This document shows, piece by piece, positions 17,163 through 25,817 of a stretch of DNA of 64,000 nt. The position numbers and the translations under genes were made by a program. Where the stretch lies: positions 372,001-436,000 of the forward strand of contig JAGOPK010000001.1 in the NCBI GenBank assembly GCA_017992055.1. The letters run 5' to 3'. The stretch is from Burkholderiaceae bacterium (GTDB taxonomy: Bacteria; Pseudomonadota; Gammaproteobacteria; Burkholderiales; Burkholderiaceae_C). Position 1 is the first letter of the stretch. The number at the start of each line of letters is the position of its first letter. The notes beneath the pieces are model-generated. The model did no database searches, had not been told where the DNA came from, and was given only the letters and a program-made list of their open reading frames with translations.

Positions 17163-18380
17163 TTGCCCCCGCCCGTTCCCGTCGATGCCCGGCCCTGGTG
17201 GCGGGCGCTGCGTGCCGACCTGTCGCTGCCCGCGGTGGTGGCCGGCTTCGTGGCCGTGCTGGTGGGCTACACCAGCTCGGTGGCCATCGTGTTCCAGGCC
17301 GCCCAGGCCCTGGGCGCCACGCCGGCCCAAACCGCCAGCTGGATGTGGGCCCTGGGCCTGGCCATGGGCATCAGCTGCATCGCGCTGAGCCTGCGCTACC
17401 GGCTGCCCGTGCTCACCGCCTGGTGCACGCCCGGCGCGGCCCTGCTGGCCGCCACCCAGGGTGTGGGCCTGGCCGAGGCCACCGGCGCCTTCGTGGTCTG
17501 CGCCGTCCTGATCACGCTGGCCGGTGCCAGCGGCCTGTTCGAGCGCCTGATGGACAAGGTGCCGATGGCCGTGGCCGCGGCCCTGCTGGCCGGCGTGCTG
17601 GCACGCTTCGGCCTGGACGCGGTGCTGGCTGTGCGCAGCTCACCCGGCCTGGTGCTGGCCATGGTGGCGGCCTACCTGGCCGGCCGCCGCTGGTGGCCAC
17701 GTTATGCCGTGCCCGGCGTGCTGGCGGTGGGCGTGGCGGTGGCCGCGCTGCAGGGCCGGCTGGACGGCAGCGCCCTGCTGGCCGTGGCCGGCCAGGCCTG
17801 GGCGCGGCCGGTGTGGGTGATGCCGCAGTTCTCCTTCAGCGCGGTGATCGGCGTGGCGCTGCCGCTGTTCATCGTCACCATGGCCTCGCAGAACCTGCCC
17901 GGCGTGGCTGCCCAGCGCGCCGCGGGTTATGCGGTGCCGGTGTCGCCGGTGATCACCGCCACCGGCCTGGTGACGCTGGCGCTGGCGCCGTTTGGCGCCT
18001 TTGCCATCAACCTGGCGGCCATCACCGCGGCCATCTGCATGAGCCCAGAGGCCCATCCCGATGCGGCGCGGCGCTGGGTGGCGCCGGTGGCCGCCGGCGT
18101 CTTCTACACGCTGCTGGGCCTGGCCGGTGGCGCGGTGGCCGGCCTGCTGGCGGCCTTTCCGCGCGAGCTGGTGGCGGCCGTGGCCGGCCTGGCCCTGCTG
18201 GGCACCATCGCCGGCGGCCTGGCCATGGCGCTGAAGGACGAGCGCCACCGCGACGCCGCTGCCATGACTTTCCTGGTCACGCTGTCGGGGCTGAACATGG
18301 CCGGCATCGGCTCGGCCTTTTGGGGCGTGGTGGCCGGCGCTGTCACGCTGGCCGTGCAACACTGGCGCCCCCGAGCCTAG
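17163..18380 (+). CDS. BenE-family benzoate/H+ symporter-like transporter
   Basis: The protein has 405 residues from TTG at 17163, which has GGAG 9 bases before it; a TTG at 17154 would sit on top of that ribosome site. The sequence is almost entirely hydrophobic, with about twelve helices. It has BenE features such as GYTSSVAIVFQAAQALGA near the N-terminus and PQFSFSAVIGVALPLFIVTMASQNLPG in the middle (bases about 17822-17905). The family moves aromatic acids such as benzoate with protons. No benzoate catabolic gene is nearby, so the real substrate is open. It is followed 25 bp later by gshB. Confidence 0.88.
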   Translation: MPPPVPVDARPWWRALRADLSLPAVVAGFVAVLVGYTSSVAIVFQAAQALGATPAQTASWMWALGLAMGISCIALSLRYRLPVLTAWCTPGAALLAATQGVGLAEATGAFVVCAVLITLAGASGLFERLMDKVPMAVAAALLAGVLARFGLDAVLAVRSSPGLVLAMVAAYLAGRRWWPRYAVPGVLAVGVAVAALQGRLDGSALLAVAGQAWARPVWVMPQFSFSAVIGVALPLFIVTMASQNLPGVAAQRAAGYAVPVSPVITATGLVTLALAPFGAFAINLAAITAAICMSPEAHPDAARRWVAPVAAGVFYTLLGLAGGAVAGLLAAFPRELVAAVAGLALLGTIAGGLAMALKDERHRDAAAMTFLVTLSGLNMAGIGSAFWGVVAGAVTLAVQHWRPRA

Positions 18381-18405
18381 AGCCCACGACCCGGAGGTGC
18401 CTGCC

Positions 18406-19368
18406 ATGAAGCTGCTGTTCGTTGCCGACCCGCTGGAGTCGTTCAAGACCTACAAGGACACCACCTTCGCGATGATGCGCGAGGCAGCGCGGCGTGGCCA
18501 CGAGCTCTGGGCCTGCCAGACCGCCGATCTGGTGTGGCGCCAGGGCGCGCGTGTGGTGGCGCGCCAGGCGCGTGCGATCACGCTCACCGGCGACGAGCAG
18601 CACTGGTTCGAGGTGGTGGCCACGGCCGAGCTGGCGCTGGCCGATGCCGATGCGGTGCTGATGCGCAAGGACCCGCCCTTCGACAGCGAGTTCTTCTATG
18701 CCACCCATCTGCTGGGCCAGGCCGAGCGCGAGGGCGCGGCGGTGTTCAACAGCCCGCGTGCGCTGCGCGACCATCCCGAGAAGCTGGCGATCCTGGAGTT
18801 TCCGCAGCACATCGCGCCCACGCTGGTGACGCGCAGCGCTGCCGCCATCCGCGCCTTCCACGACGAGCACCGCGACATCATCCTCAAGCCGCTCGACGGC
18901 ATGGGCGGCATGGGCATCTTCCGCGTCGGGCCCGACGGCCTGAACCTGGGCTCGATCACCGAGACGCTGAACAAGGACGGCGCGCAGACGGTGATGGTGC
19001 AGAAGTACCTGCCCGAGATCGTGCACGGCGACAAGCGCGTGCTGGTCATCGGCGGCGAGCCGGTGCCGTTCTGCCTGGCGCGCATCCCGCAGGGCAGCGA
19101 GATCCGCGGCAACCTGGCCGCCGGCGGCAAGGGCGTGGCCCTGCCGCTGTCCGATGCCGACTGGGCCATTGCCCGGGCGCTGGGCCCCACGCTGGCCGCG
19201 CGTGGCCTGCTGCTGGTGGGCCTGGATGTGATCGGCGACCGGCTCACCGAGATCAATGTCACCAGCCCGACCTGCTTCCAGGAGATCACGCAGCAGACCG
19301 GCTTCGACGTGGCCAAGATGTTCGTCGATGCGCTGGAGGCGGCGCTGCGCGCACGCACGCCGGGCTGA
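18406..19368 (+). CDS. gshB: Glutathione synthase
   Basis: The protein has 320 residues with the prokaryotic GshB layout: an N-terminal pre-ATP-grasp domain beginning MKLLFVADPLESFKTYKD, then an ATP-grasp domain with the glycine-rich loop KPLDGMGGMGIF and the C-terminal metal/ATP segment LTEINVTSPTCFQEI. It joins gamma-glutamylcysteine to glycine using ATP in the cytosol. ATG 18406 was chosen over GTG 18397 because GGAGG sits 8 bases upstream of it. gshA, which often accompanies gshB in Burkholderiales, is not in this window. Confidence 0.95.
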   Translation: MKLLFVADPLESFKTYKDTTFAMMREAARRGHELWACQTADLVWRQGARVVARQARAITLTGDEQHWFEVVATAELALADADAVLMRKDPPFDSEFFYATHLLGQAEREGAAVFNSPRALRDHPEKLAILEFPQHIAPTLVTRSAAAIRAFHDEHRDIILKPLDGMGGMGIFRVGPDGLNLGSITETLNKDGAQTVMVQKYLPEIVHGDKRVLVIGGEPVPFCLARIPQGSEIRGNLAAGGKGVALPLSDADWAIARALGPTLAARGLLLVGLDVIGDRLTEINVTSPTCFQEITQQTGFDVAKMFVDALEAALRARTPG

Positions 19369-19389
19369 GCGCGGCCCGGCCGCCGGCCC

Positions 19390-20763
19390 TCAGCCGGCCG
19401 CGCGCCGCGCCTGCTGGGCGGCGATGAAGTCGCGGTACCAGTGGGCGCTGTCCTTGGGCGTGCGCTGCTGGCTGGCGTAGTCCACATGCACCAGGCCGAA
19501 ACGCTTGCTGTAGCCCGAGTCCCACTCAAAGTTGTCCAGCAGGCTCCAGTAGAAGTAGCCGGACACATCGGCGCCCAGTTCCACCGCCCGCGCCACCGCC
19601 TGCAGATGGGCGCGCAGATAGGCCGTGCGCCCGCCGTCGGCCACGCGGCCCCGCTGCAGACTGTCGGCATGGGCCATGCCGTTCTCGGTGATCATCATCG
19701 TCGGCGGCAGGTACTCGCGGCTCAGCCGCAGCAGGTGCTGGGTCAGGGCCTGCGGATAAATCTCCCAGCCCATGTCGGTGAAGCCGTCGGCGCCCGGCAC
19801 CGGCAGCGGCGGCTGGCGCGTGCTGATCCATTCGCGGGTGTAGAAGTTGACGCCCAGAAAGTCCAGCGGCTGGGCGATCAGCGCGGCGTCGCCGCTGCGC
19901 AGGCTGGGCACGTCGGCGCCCAGATGGGCCCAGACATCGCCGGGGTAGTGGCCGAGGAAGATGGGGTCGGCATACCAGCGGGTGCTCAGGCCATCGGCCA
20001 GGCGCGCGGCGCGGCGGTCGGCCTCGTTGGCCTCGGCGGCAAACGGCGGCGTGAAGTTGAGCACGATGCCCAGCTTGCAATGGGTGCGGCTGCGCATGGC
20101 CTGCATCGCCAGGCCGTGCGACAGCAGCAGGTGGTGCGAGACCTGGAAGGCCTGGCGGCGGTTGCGGTGGCCGGGCGCAAACTGGCCGGTCTCATAGCCC
20201 AGCGTGGCCGTGCACCAGGGCTCGTTGTGCGTGGCCAGGCTGGCCAGGCGGTCGCCGAAGCGCCGCGCCACCTCGGCCGCATAGTCCGCAAAATGAGCGG
20301 CACTGTCGCGCGACAGCCAGCCGCCGATGTCGTCCTGCAGGGCCTGCGGCAGGTCCCAGTGGTACAGCGTGGCATGCGGGGCGATGCCGGCGGCCAGCAG
20401 CGCATCGATCAGCCGGTCGTAGAAGGCGAAGCCGGCCTCGTTCCAGGCGCCGCGGCCCAGCGGCTGCAGGCGTGGCCAGGCAAACGAGAAGCGGTAGGCG
20501 TCGACGCCCAGCCAGGACATCAGGGCCACGTCGTCGGCATGGCGGCGCACATGGTCGCAGGCGATGTCGATGTGGCTGCCGTCCTTGATCTTGCCGGGCG
20601 TGGCGCAGAACTGGTCCCACACCGAGCGGCCGCGGCCGGCGATGTCGCCCTCGATCTGCGGCGCGCTGGTGGCCACGCCCCAGGCAAAGCCGGGCGGGAA
20701 GTCGAAACCCGGCTGGTCGGTCAGCGCGGCTTCGGCATCGGGACGGGGGGCGGGTGCATTCAT
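19390..20763 (-). CDS. GH1 family beta-glucosidase
   Basis: This 457-residue protein is a full-length GH1 (beta/alpha)8 barrel. The acid/base glutamate is E181 in ATHNEPW and the nucleophile E360 is in MITENG. The N-terminal GFAWGVATSAPQIEG and the substrate-subsite motif YFYWSLLDNFEW are intact. There is no signal peptide, so it acts in the cytosol, hydrolysing imported beta-glucosides such as cello-oligosaccharides. Its ATG overlaps the stop of the MFS gene by 4 bp, so import and hydrolysis are coupled. It is the last gene of the LacI-regulated locus. Confidence 0.95.
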   Translation of the reverse strand: MNAPAPRPDAEAALTDQPGFDFPPGFAWGVATSAPQIEGDIAGRGRSVWDQFCATPGKIKDGSHIDIACDHVRRHADDVALMSWLGVDAYRFSFAWPRLQPLGRGAWNEAGFAFYDRLIDALLAAGIAPHATLYHWDLPQALQDDIGGWLSRDSAAHFADYAAEVARRFGDRLASLATHNEPWCTATLGYETGQFAPGHRNRRQAFQVSHHLLLSHGLAMQAMRSRTHCKLGIVLNFTPPFAAEANEADRRAARLADGLSTRWYADPIFLGHYPGDVWAHLGADVPSLRSGDAALIAQPLDFLGVNFYTREWISTRQPPLPVPGADGFTDMGWEIYPQALTQHLLRLSREYLPPTMMITENGMAHADSLQRGRVADGGRTAYLRAHLQAVARAVELGADVSGYFYWSLLDNFEWDSGYSKRFGLVHVDYASQQRTPKDSAHWYRDFIAAQQARRAAG

Positions 20764-22076
20764 CGGGAATCCTTGACGGGGGCGGCGGCCGGCAAGGGCC
20801 GGCGCGGGAACGGGGCAAAGCAGGCGGCCAGCACCGACGGGATGGCCGCAAACATCACCAGGATGAAATAGTTCCTGTAGCCCAGCAGGTCGGCCAGCGG
20901 GCCGCTGATGGCCTGGGTGGGCACCAGCATCAGGTTCATCAGCGCGGTGCAGAAGGCGTAATGCGTCATGTGGTACCGGCCCGGCGAGACCTGCTGCATC
21001 ATGTAGAGCATGTTGGCGACGAAGCCGAAGCTGTAGCCGAACTTCTCGATCGTCACCAGCGTGGCCACGGTCCACAGCGACAGCGTGTGGCCCGTGCCGG
21101 CCAGCTGCGACAGGATCACGTAGGTGATGTGCGGCAGGTTCAGGCACAGCGCCATGATCACCAGGGTGCGCCGGTTCAGGCCCCAGCGCGCCATGAAGGC
21201 GCCGCCCAGCAGGCCGGCCACCAGGCTGACCGCGGTGCTGATGGTGCCGTCGATCAGGCCCTTCGCCTTCAGCGTCAGGCCGATGCCACCGGACTCGGGC
21301 GAGGCCTGCAGGAACAGCGGGCCTTCGATCAGCAGCAGGCCTTCGGAGCTGCGGTAGAAGAAGACGAAGGCCAGCATGCCCCAGATGCTGGGCTTGCGGA
21401 AGAAGTCCAGCACCGAGTCGGCAAAGCTGCGGCCGATCTCGGCCAGGCCTTGCGGCCGCTGCGTGACGGCGCCGCTGGGCAGCATCAGCGAGTGGTACAG
21501 GGCCAGCAGGCCCAGGCTCAGCGCGGCCAGGCCCAGGGCCCAGGCCCAGGCGGCCTGGGTCGACAGGCCCTGGTCCTCCTTCAGCGAGCCGGCCAGCCAC
21601 ACCACCAGGGCCGTGCCGAAGATGCGGCCGACGTTCCAGAACACGCCCTGCACGCCGATGAAGGCGGCCTGCCGCTTCTCGTCCAGCGAGGTGATGTAGA
21701 TGCCGTCCACGCAGATGTCCTGGGTGGCCGAGGCAAAGGCCAGCACCCACAGCGCGGCGATGGCGATCTGGAAGTAGTTGGGCAGCGGCAGGCACAGCGC
21801 GATGCCGGCCAGCAGCAGGGCCATCAGCACTTCCATGGCCAGCACGAAGAACTTCTTCGTGCGGTACATGTCCAGGAAGGCGGCCCAGAAGGGCTTCAGC
21901 GACCAGGCGATGCCGATGCTGGCCGTGGCCACGGTGATCTGGCCGTCGCTGTGGCCCAGGTCCTTGAACATCGTGCCGGCGACCCAGATCACCATCGCGA
22001 ACGGGATGCCCTCGGCCAGGTAGGCCGAGGGCACCCACAGCCAGGGGTGGCGGATGCGGCCGGCAGCGTGCTTCAT
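20760..22076 (-). CDS. MFS (AmpG/PAT-like) sugar transporter
   Basis: This 438-residue protein starts MKHAAGRIRHPWLW; an upstream in-frame ATG at 22133 would overlap the receptor gene. It has about twelve membrane segments, and SATQDICVDGIYITSL in the fourth or fifth helix region is typical of the AmpG/PAT group of MFS carriers. It lies between a TonB receptor and a cytosolic beta-glucosidase, so it most likely carries the di- or oligosaccharide across the inner membrane. Muropeptide import, the classical AmpG role, is less likely in this setting. Confidence 0.85.
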   Translation of the reverse strand: MKHAAGRIRHPWLWVPSAYLAEGIPFAMVIWVAGTMFKDLGHSDGQITVATASIGIAWSLKPFWAAFLDMYRTKKFFVLAMEVLMALLLAGIALCLPLPNYFQIAIAALWVLAFASATQDICVDGIYITSLDEKRQAAFIGVQGVFWNVGRIFGTALVVWLAGSLKEDQGLSTQAAWAWALGLAALSLGLLALYHSLMLPSGAVTQRPQGLAEIGRSFADSVLDFFRKPSIWGMLAFVFFYRSSEGLLLIEGPLFLQASPESGGIGLTLKAKGLIDGTISTAVSLVAGLLGGAFMARWGLNRRTLVIMALCLNLPHITYVILSQLAGTGHTLSLWTVATLVTIEKFGYSFGFVANMLYMMQQVSPGRYHMTHYAFCTALMNLMLVPTQAISGPLADLLGYRNYFILVMFAAIPSVLAACFAPFPRRPLPAAAPVKDSR

Positions 22077-22104
22077 GGACCCGGGTCGGCTCGGCAGCGG
22101 CCGC

Positions 22105-24495
22105 TCAGAAGCGGTACTGGCTGCGCAGGCCATAGGTGCGCGGCGGGTTGTAGAACGAGGTCCAGGTGCTGCTGGTGACCCAGGTCACGTCGGTCTTGAC
22201 CTTCTCGTTGCCGGCATTGACGACAAAGGCCTCGATGAACCAGCGGCCCTTGGCCTCTTCATAGCGCAGGCTCAGGTCGGCCGTGGTGTAGGCCGGCTGG
22301 AAGCGTGCATCGGGCGTGGCGCGGGCCGCGGCCGAGTAGCGCGAGTCCATCTCGCCAAACGGGCCCAGCTTGCTGCGGCTCTGGTGGTGCAGCTGCAGCC
22401 GCGGCGTCAGCCGGCCATTGCCCAGCACCAGGTCGTGTTCCAGTGCCATGGTGGTGGAGAACCTGGGCGCATGCGGCATCTGCTGGCCCTTGAGGTTGAC
22501 GGCATTGGCCGCCACCGCGCAGTCGAGCAGGGCCGAGTCGCAGGTCAGGAAGTCGTCGTACTTGGCATCCAGCGCCGACACATGGCCCGAGAAGCGCGTA
22601 TTGCGCGCCAGGCGCCAGCTCCACTCGGCCTCGATGCCGTTGATGCTGGCCTTGGCGGCATTGCTGGTCACCAGCTGCTGCTGGCGCGCCGTGCCGGTGC
22701 CGGTGTATTCGATGGACGAGACCTGCATGTCCTTGTACTTCATCATGAAGGCATCGAGGTTGACCGCCAGCGCGCGGTCGAAGAACTCGGCCTTCACGCC
22801 GACCTCGTAGTTGGTCAGGAACTCGGGCTTGTGGCGGCGGCCGCCGTCGGACAGGCCGCCGGACTTGAAGCCGGTGGTCACCGTGCCATAGGTCAGCAGG
22901 TCACGGCTGGGCTTGTACTCCACCCGGCCCAGCCAGGTGCTGGCGTTGTCCTTGGCCACGCCGTCGTTCTTGCCGCCGCCCGACCAGGTGCCGGTGCCGT
23001 CGGGCAGCTGGTTGGCATAGGCGCTGCCGCAGCTGGCATGGGTGACGGCGCCGCCGGGGCCGATCAGCCGGCCGCCGGTGGCCAGCGTGGCGCCGAAGTC
23101 CGGGCACACCCAGTTGCGGCCGCCCACGTCCTTCTTCTCCTCGCTGGTGTAGCGCGCGCCCAGCGTGGCGCTGAGCTCCTTGGACAGCCTGAACGTGCCT
23201 TGGCCGAACACCGCATTCGACGACAAGGTGCGGTTGGGCTGGATGAAGCTCATGGCCCAGGCGGTGTCGCCGGGCGCCGTGGGGTTGACGACGATGGGGC
23301 CGGCGCCGGCCAGCAGCGGGCTTTGCGAGATGTCGATGTCGAAGCGGATGCGGTTGTCCTCGTTGACCGAGAACAGGCCGGCGATCCATTCGAAGCTGCC
23401 GCCTTCGGCGCTCTTCAGGTTCAGCTCATGGGTGTGGCTGTTGAAGCGCGACCATTCGGTGCGGTGCTCCTGCTTGAAGCCGGGCTGGGTGCCGGCGTCG
23501 TTGTCGCTGGCGTTCTTGCGCGCCATGGTGGTGACGCTGCCGATGTAGCTCAGCTCCAGCGACGGCGAGACGGCCCAGTCCACCCGCGTGCGCAGCTGGG
23601 TGCTGTCCTGGTCCAGATGTCCGGGCGTGTCGACCAGGGCCGAGTTCCACTTCTGGCCGGCGCGTGGCGTCTGCATCAGCGAGATCTGGCCGGCGCCGGC
23701 ATCGCGGTAGTACTCCAGCGCGGTGGTGGTGGTGACGCCGGCCACCGGCACCCACAGCAGGGTGGCGCGCATGCCGGTCTGGTCGGTGGCGCCGTACTTC
23801 TTGGCGCCGGGCTGCACATTGCTGCGCGGCTGGAAGTCGACCCAGCCGTCCTGCTGGTCGCTGATGGCGGCCAGGCGCAGCGCCGCGGTTTCGCCCAGCG
23901 GCAGGTTCATCGCGCCCTGCACGGCCAGGCGGTTGCGGTCGCCGACGACAAAGCCGACGAAGCCGCTGCTGTCGCCCAGCTTGGGCTTGGCCGTCACCAG
24001 GTTGACCGAGCCGGCCGTGGCATTGCGGCCGAACAGCGTGCCCTGCGGGCCCCGCGCCACCTCGACGCTGGCCAGGTCGAACATCAGCGCCGTGGCGCCC
24101 TGCGGCCGCGGCGAGTAGATGCCGTCGACATGGAAGGCCACCGCCGGATCGCCCAGCTCGGTGTGGTTGGTGGAGCCGATGCCGCGCAGGAACACATGCA
24201 CGCCGCCCGAATCGCCGTGCTGCTCGACCGTCAGGCTGGGCACCAGGGCCTGCAGCGAGCTGAGGTCCTTGACCTGGGCCTTGTCCAGGTCACGCTGGCC
24301 GAAGGCGCTGACCGCCAGCGGCGTGTCCTGCACCATGGTCTGGCGCTTGGTGGCGGTGACGGTGACACGCTGGGTGTCGCCGCCGCCGGTCTGCGACAGC
24401 GCCGGGGCGGCCGCCAGCAGGGCCAGCACGGCGGCGGCCGCCTGCACGGGAGCGTGGCGGAACGGGACAAGGACAGGGCGAAGGCGGCGGGTCAT
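22105..24495 (-). CDS. TonB-dependent outer-membrane receptor (carbohydrate type)
   Basis: The protein has 796 residues. ATG 24495 has AGGAGA 7 bases upstream and opens a signal peptide cut near ALSQ/TGG. A TonB-box-like VTVTATKR follows, then the plug domain (DTPLAVSAFGQRDL, GDPAVAFHVDGIYSP, RGPQGTLFGRNATAGSVN), then the 22-strand barrel ending in the aromatic RSQYRF. It takes substrates across the outer membrane using TonB energy. Clustering with LacI, MFS and GH1 genes points to a plant-type beta-glucoside rather than a siderophore. Two LacI-type operators precede it. Confidence 0.93.
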   Translation of the reverse strand: MTRRLRPVLVPFRHAPVQAAAAVLALLAAAPALSQTGGGDTQRVTVTATKRQTMVQDTPLAVSAFGQRDLDKAQVKDLSSLQALVPSLTVEQHGDSGGVHVFLRGIGSTNHTELGDPAVAFHVDGIYSPRPQGATALMFDLASVEVARGPQGTLFGRNATAGSVNLVTAKPKLGDSSGFVGFVVGDRNRLAVQGAMNLPLGETAALRLAAISDQQDGWVDFQPRSNVQPGAKKYGATDQTGMRATLLWVPVAGVTTTTALEYYRDAGAGQISLMQTPRAGQKWNSALVDTPGHLDQDSTQLRTRVDWAVSPSLELSYIGSVTTMARKNASDNDAGTQPGFKQEHRTEWSRFNSHTHELNLKSAEGGSFEWIAGLFSVNEDNRIRFDIDISQSPLLAGAGPIVVNPTAPGDTAWAMSFIQPNRTLSSNAVFGQGTFRLSKELSATLGARYTSEEKKDVGGRNWVCPDFGATLATGGRLIGPGGAVTHASCGSAYANQLPDGTGTWSGGGKNDGVAKDNASTWLGRVEYKPSRDLLTYGTVTTGFKSGGLSDGGRRHKPEFLTNYEVGVKAEFFDRALAVNLDAFMMKYKDMQVSSIEYTGTGTARQQQLVTSNAAKASINGIEAEWSWRLARNTRFSGHVSALDAKYDDFLTCDSALLDCAVAANAVNLKGQQMPHAPRFSTTMALEHDLVLGNGRLTPRLQLHHQSRSKLGPFGEMDSRYSAAARATPDARFQPAYTTADLSLRYEEAKGRWFIEAFVVNAGNEKVKTDVTWVTSSTWTSFYNPPRTYGLRSQYRF

Positions 24496-24570
24496 GGCGG
24501 GTCTCCTGGTGCGGGTGCCGGTGGCGCGGCGGTTTCTTGTCGAGGGCGTTCGGCGGGGCGGGGCGCGCAA

Positions 24571-24586
24571 TTGACGGCGCTGTCAA
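24571..24586 (-). promoter_or_regulatory. LacI-family operator 1
   Basis: TTGACGGCGCTGTCAA is an inverted repeat (TTGAC...GTCAA) with a central GCGC, close to the TTGACAGCGCTGTCAA type bound by LacI regulators of sugar loci. It lies 76 bp before the receptor ATG. Confidence 0.65.
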
Positions 24587-24613
24587 CGCTCCGGGCTCGA
24601 TGTTCGCGCCGCT

Positions 24614-24629
24614 TGTCCAGCGCTGTCAA
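24614..24629 (-). promoter_or_regulatory. LacI-family operator 2, overlapping a -35-like TTGACA
   Basis: On the minus strand this reads TTGACAGCGCTGGACA: a perfect left arm and centre with a degenerate right arm. It begins 43 bp from operator 1, about four helical turns. TTGACA itself could serve as the -35 of the receptor promoter, so bound repressor would block polymerase. Confidence 0.6.
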
Positions 24630-24706
24630 TTGATCAACTGCCGCCAAAGATCGGGATTTACCCGCAATCCGGCCAAGTCTTGATCGGCGGGCCGGCCGCG
24701 CCGGAA

Positions 24707-25762
24707 TCAGCGCGGCGCGGCGGTGGAGTCGCGCATCACCAGCTGGTAGGGCAGCTGGCGCTCGGCCAGGCCGGTGGTGTCGGCCACGGCGTCGCCACCC
24801 GTTGCGCCGGCCGCGCTGCGCTGCACCAGCATGTCCACCGCGGCCTCGGCCATGTCCGCCACCGGCTGGCGCACCGTGCTCAGCGCCGGCCACACCAGGC
24901 TGGCCAGCGGACCGTCGTCGAAGCCAGCCACCGACAGGTCGCGCGGCACCTGCAGGCCCAGGCGCTGGGCCGCCGCCAGCGCGCCCATGGCCATGTCGTC
25001 GTTGGCGGCGATCACCGCGGTGGGCGGCGACTGCAGCGCCAGCAGCCGGCTGCAACCGTCCAGGCCGCTGGCAAAGCGGAAGTCGCCGGGCACGATCAGC
25101 GCCTCGTCCTGCGGCAGGCCATGGGCTTGCAGCGCGGCGCGGTGGCCGGCCAGGCGCCGTGGCGCGGCGATCTGCGCCGGGTGGCCGCAGATGTAGCCGA
25201 TGCGCCGGTGGCCCAGCGCGATCAGGGCCGTGGTCAGGGCCTGGGCCGCCGCATGGTCGTCGATGCTGACGCAGCCGAAGCCCGGCAGCTGCAGGCTGGG
25301 CGAGATGCGCACGCAGGGCGTGCCGTCCTGGGCCAGCAGCTGCAGCACCTCGGTGGCGTCGCAGACCGGCGGCGCCAGGATCAGGCCATCGGGCCGCAGC
25401 GCCGTCAGCATGTGGTGCAGCTGCTCGGCCAAGTGCTCGCCGCTGTCGTCGAGCTGCTCGACCACCAGGTGGTAGTCCAGCGCCCGGCAGCGCGCGGTGG
25501 CGCCACGCTGCAGGCCCATCACGAAGGCGGCGCTGGACGCGTAGTACAGCAGGCCCAGCAGGCTGGAGCGCGAGCGCGCCAGGCTTCGCGCATGCAGATT
25601 GGGCCGGTAGCCCAGCGCGGCCACCGAAGCCATCACCCGCTCGCGCATCGCCGGCACCACGTTGGGCTCGTTGTTCAGCACCCGCGACACGGTCTTCATC
25701 GACACCTGGGCATGGCGGGCGACGTCCATGATGGTGGGGGCGGAGGCACGGCGCAGGTTCAT
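24707..25762 (-). CDS. LacI-family transcriptional regulator of the glucoside locus
   Basis: The protein has 351 residues. The N-terminal helix-turn-helix TIMDVARHAQVSMKTVSRVL (about 10-29) and hinge NLHARSLARSRS precede a periplasmic-binding-protein-like effector domain. It lies directly upstream of the receptor gene on the same strand, with 211 bp between them holding two LacI-type operators, so it most likely represses the receptor, MFS and GH1 genes until sugar binds. It is divergent from uup with 55 bp between starts, and a perfect CTGTG-C-CACAG repeat is centred at 25795 in that gap. Confidence 0.92.
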   Translation of the reverse strand: MNLRRASAPTIMDVARHAQVSMKTVSRVLNNEPNVVPAMRERVMASVAALGYRPNLHARSLARSRSSLLGLLYYASSAAFVMGLQRGATARCRALDYHLVVEQLDDSGEHLAEQLHHMLTALRPDGLILAPPVCDATEVLQLLAQDGTPCVRISPSLQLPGFGCVSIDDHAAAQALTTALIALGHRRIGYICGHPAQIAAPRRLAGHRAALQAHGLPQDEALIVPGDFRFASGLDGCSRLLALQSPPTAVIAANDDMAMGALAAAQRLGLQVPRDLSVAGFDDGPLASLVWPALSTVRQPVADMAEAAVDMLVQRSAAGATGGDAVADTTGLAERQLPYQLVMRDSTAAPR

Positions 25763-25804
25763 CGCGGGGCAGTGGGCTGGGGCGGACCACTGTGCCACAG
25801 CGTC

Positions 25805-25810
25805 GACAAT
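25805..25810 (+). promoter_or_regulatory. -10-like hexamer GACAAT before uup
   Basis: GACAAT is seven bases from the uup ATG at 25818, with no Shine-Dalgarno between them, which suggests leaderless transcription. No clear -35 is visible. Confidence 0.4.
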
Positions 25811-25817
25811 CGCCCCC

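Noticed and set aside
20760..22076. AmpG muropeptide permease in beta-lactamase induction
   Set aside because: The gene is embedded in a LacI/TonB/GH1 locus and no ampC, ampR or ampD is nearby, so sugar transport is the better reading.
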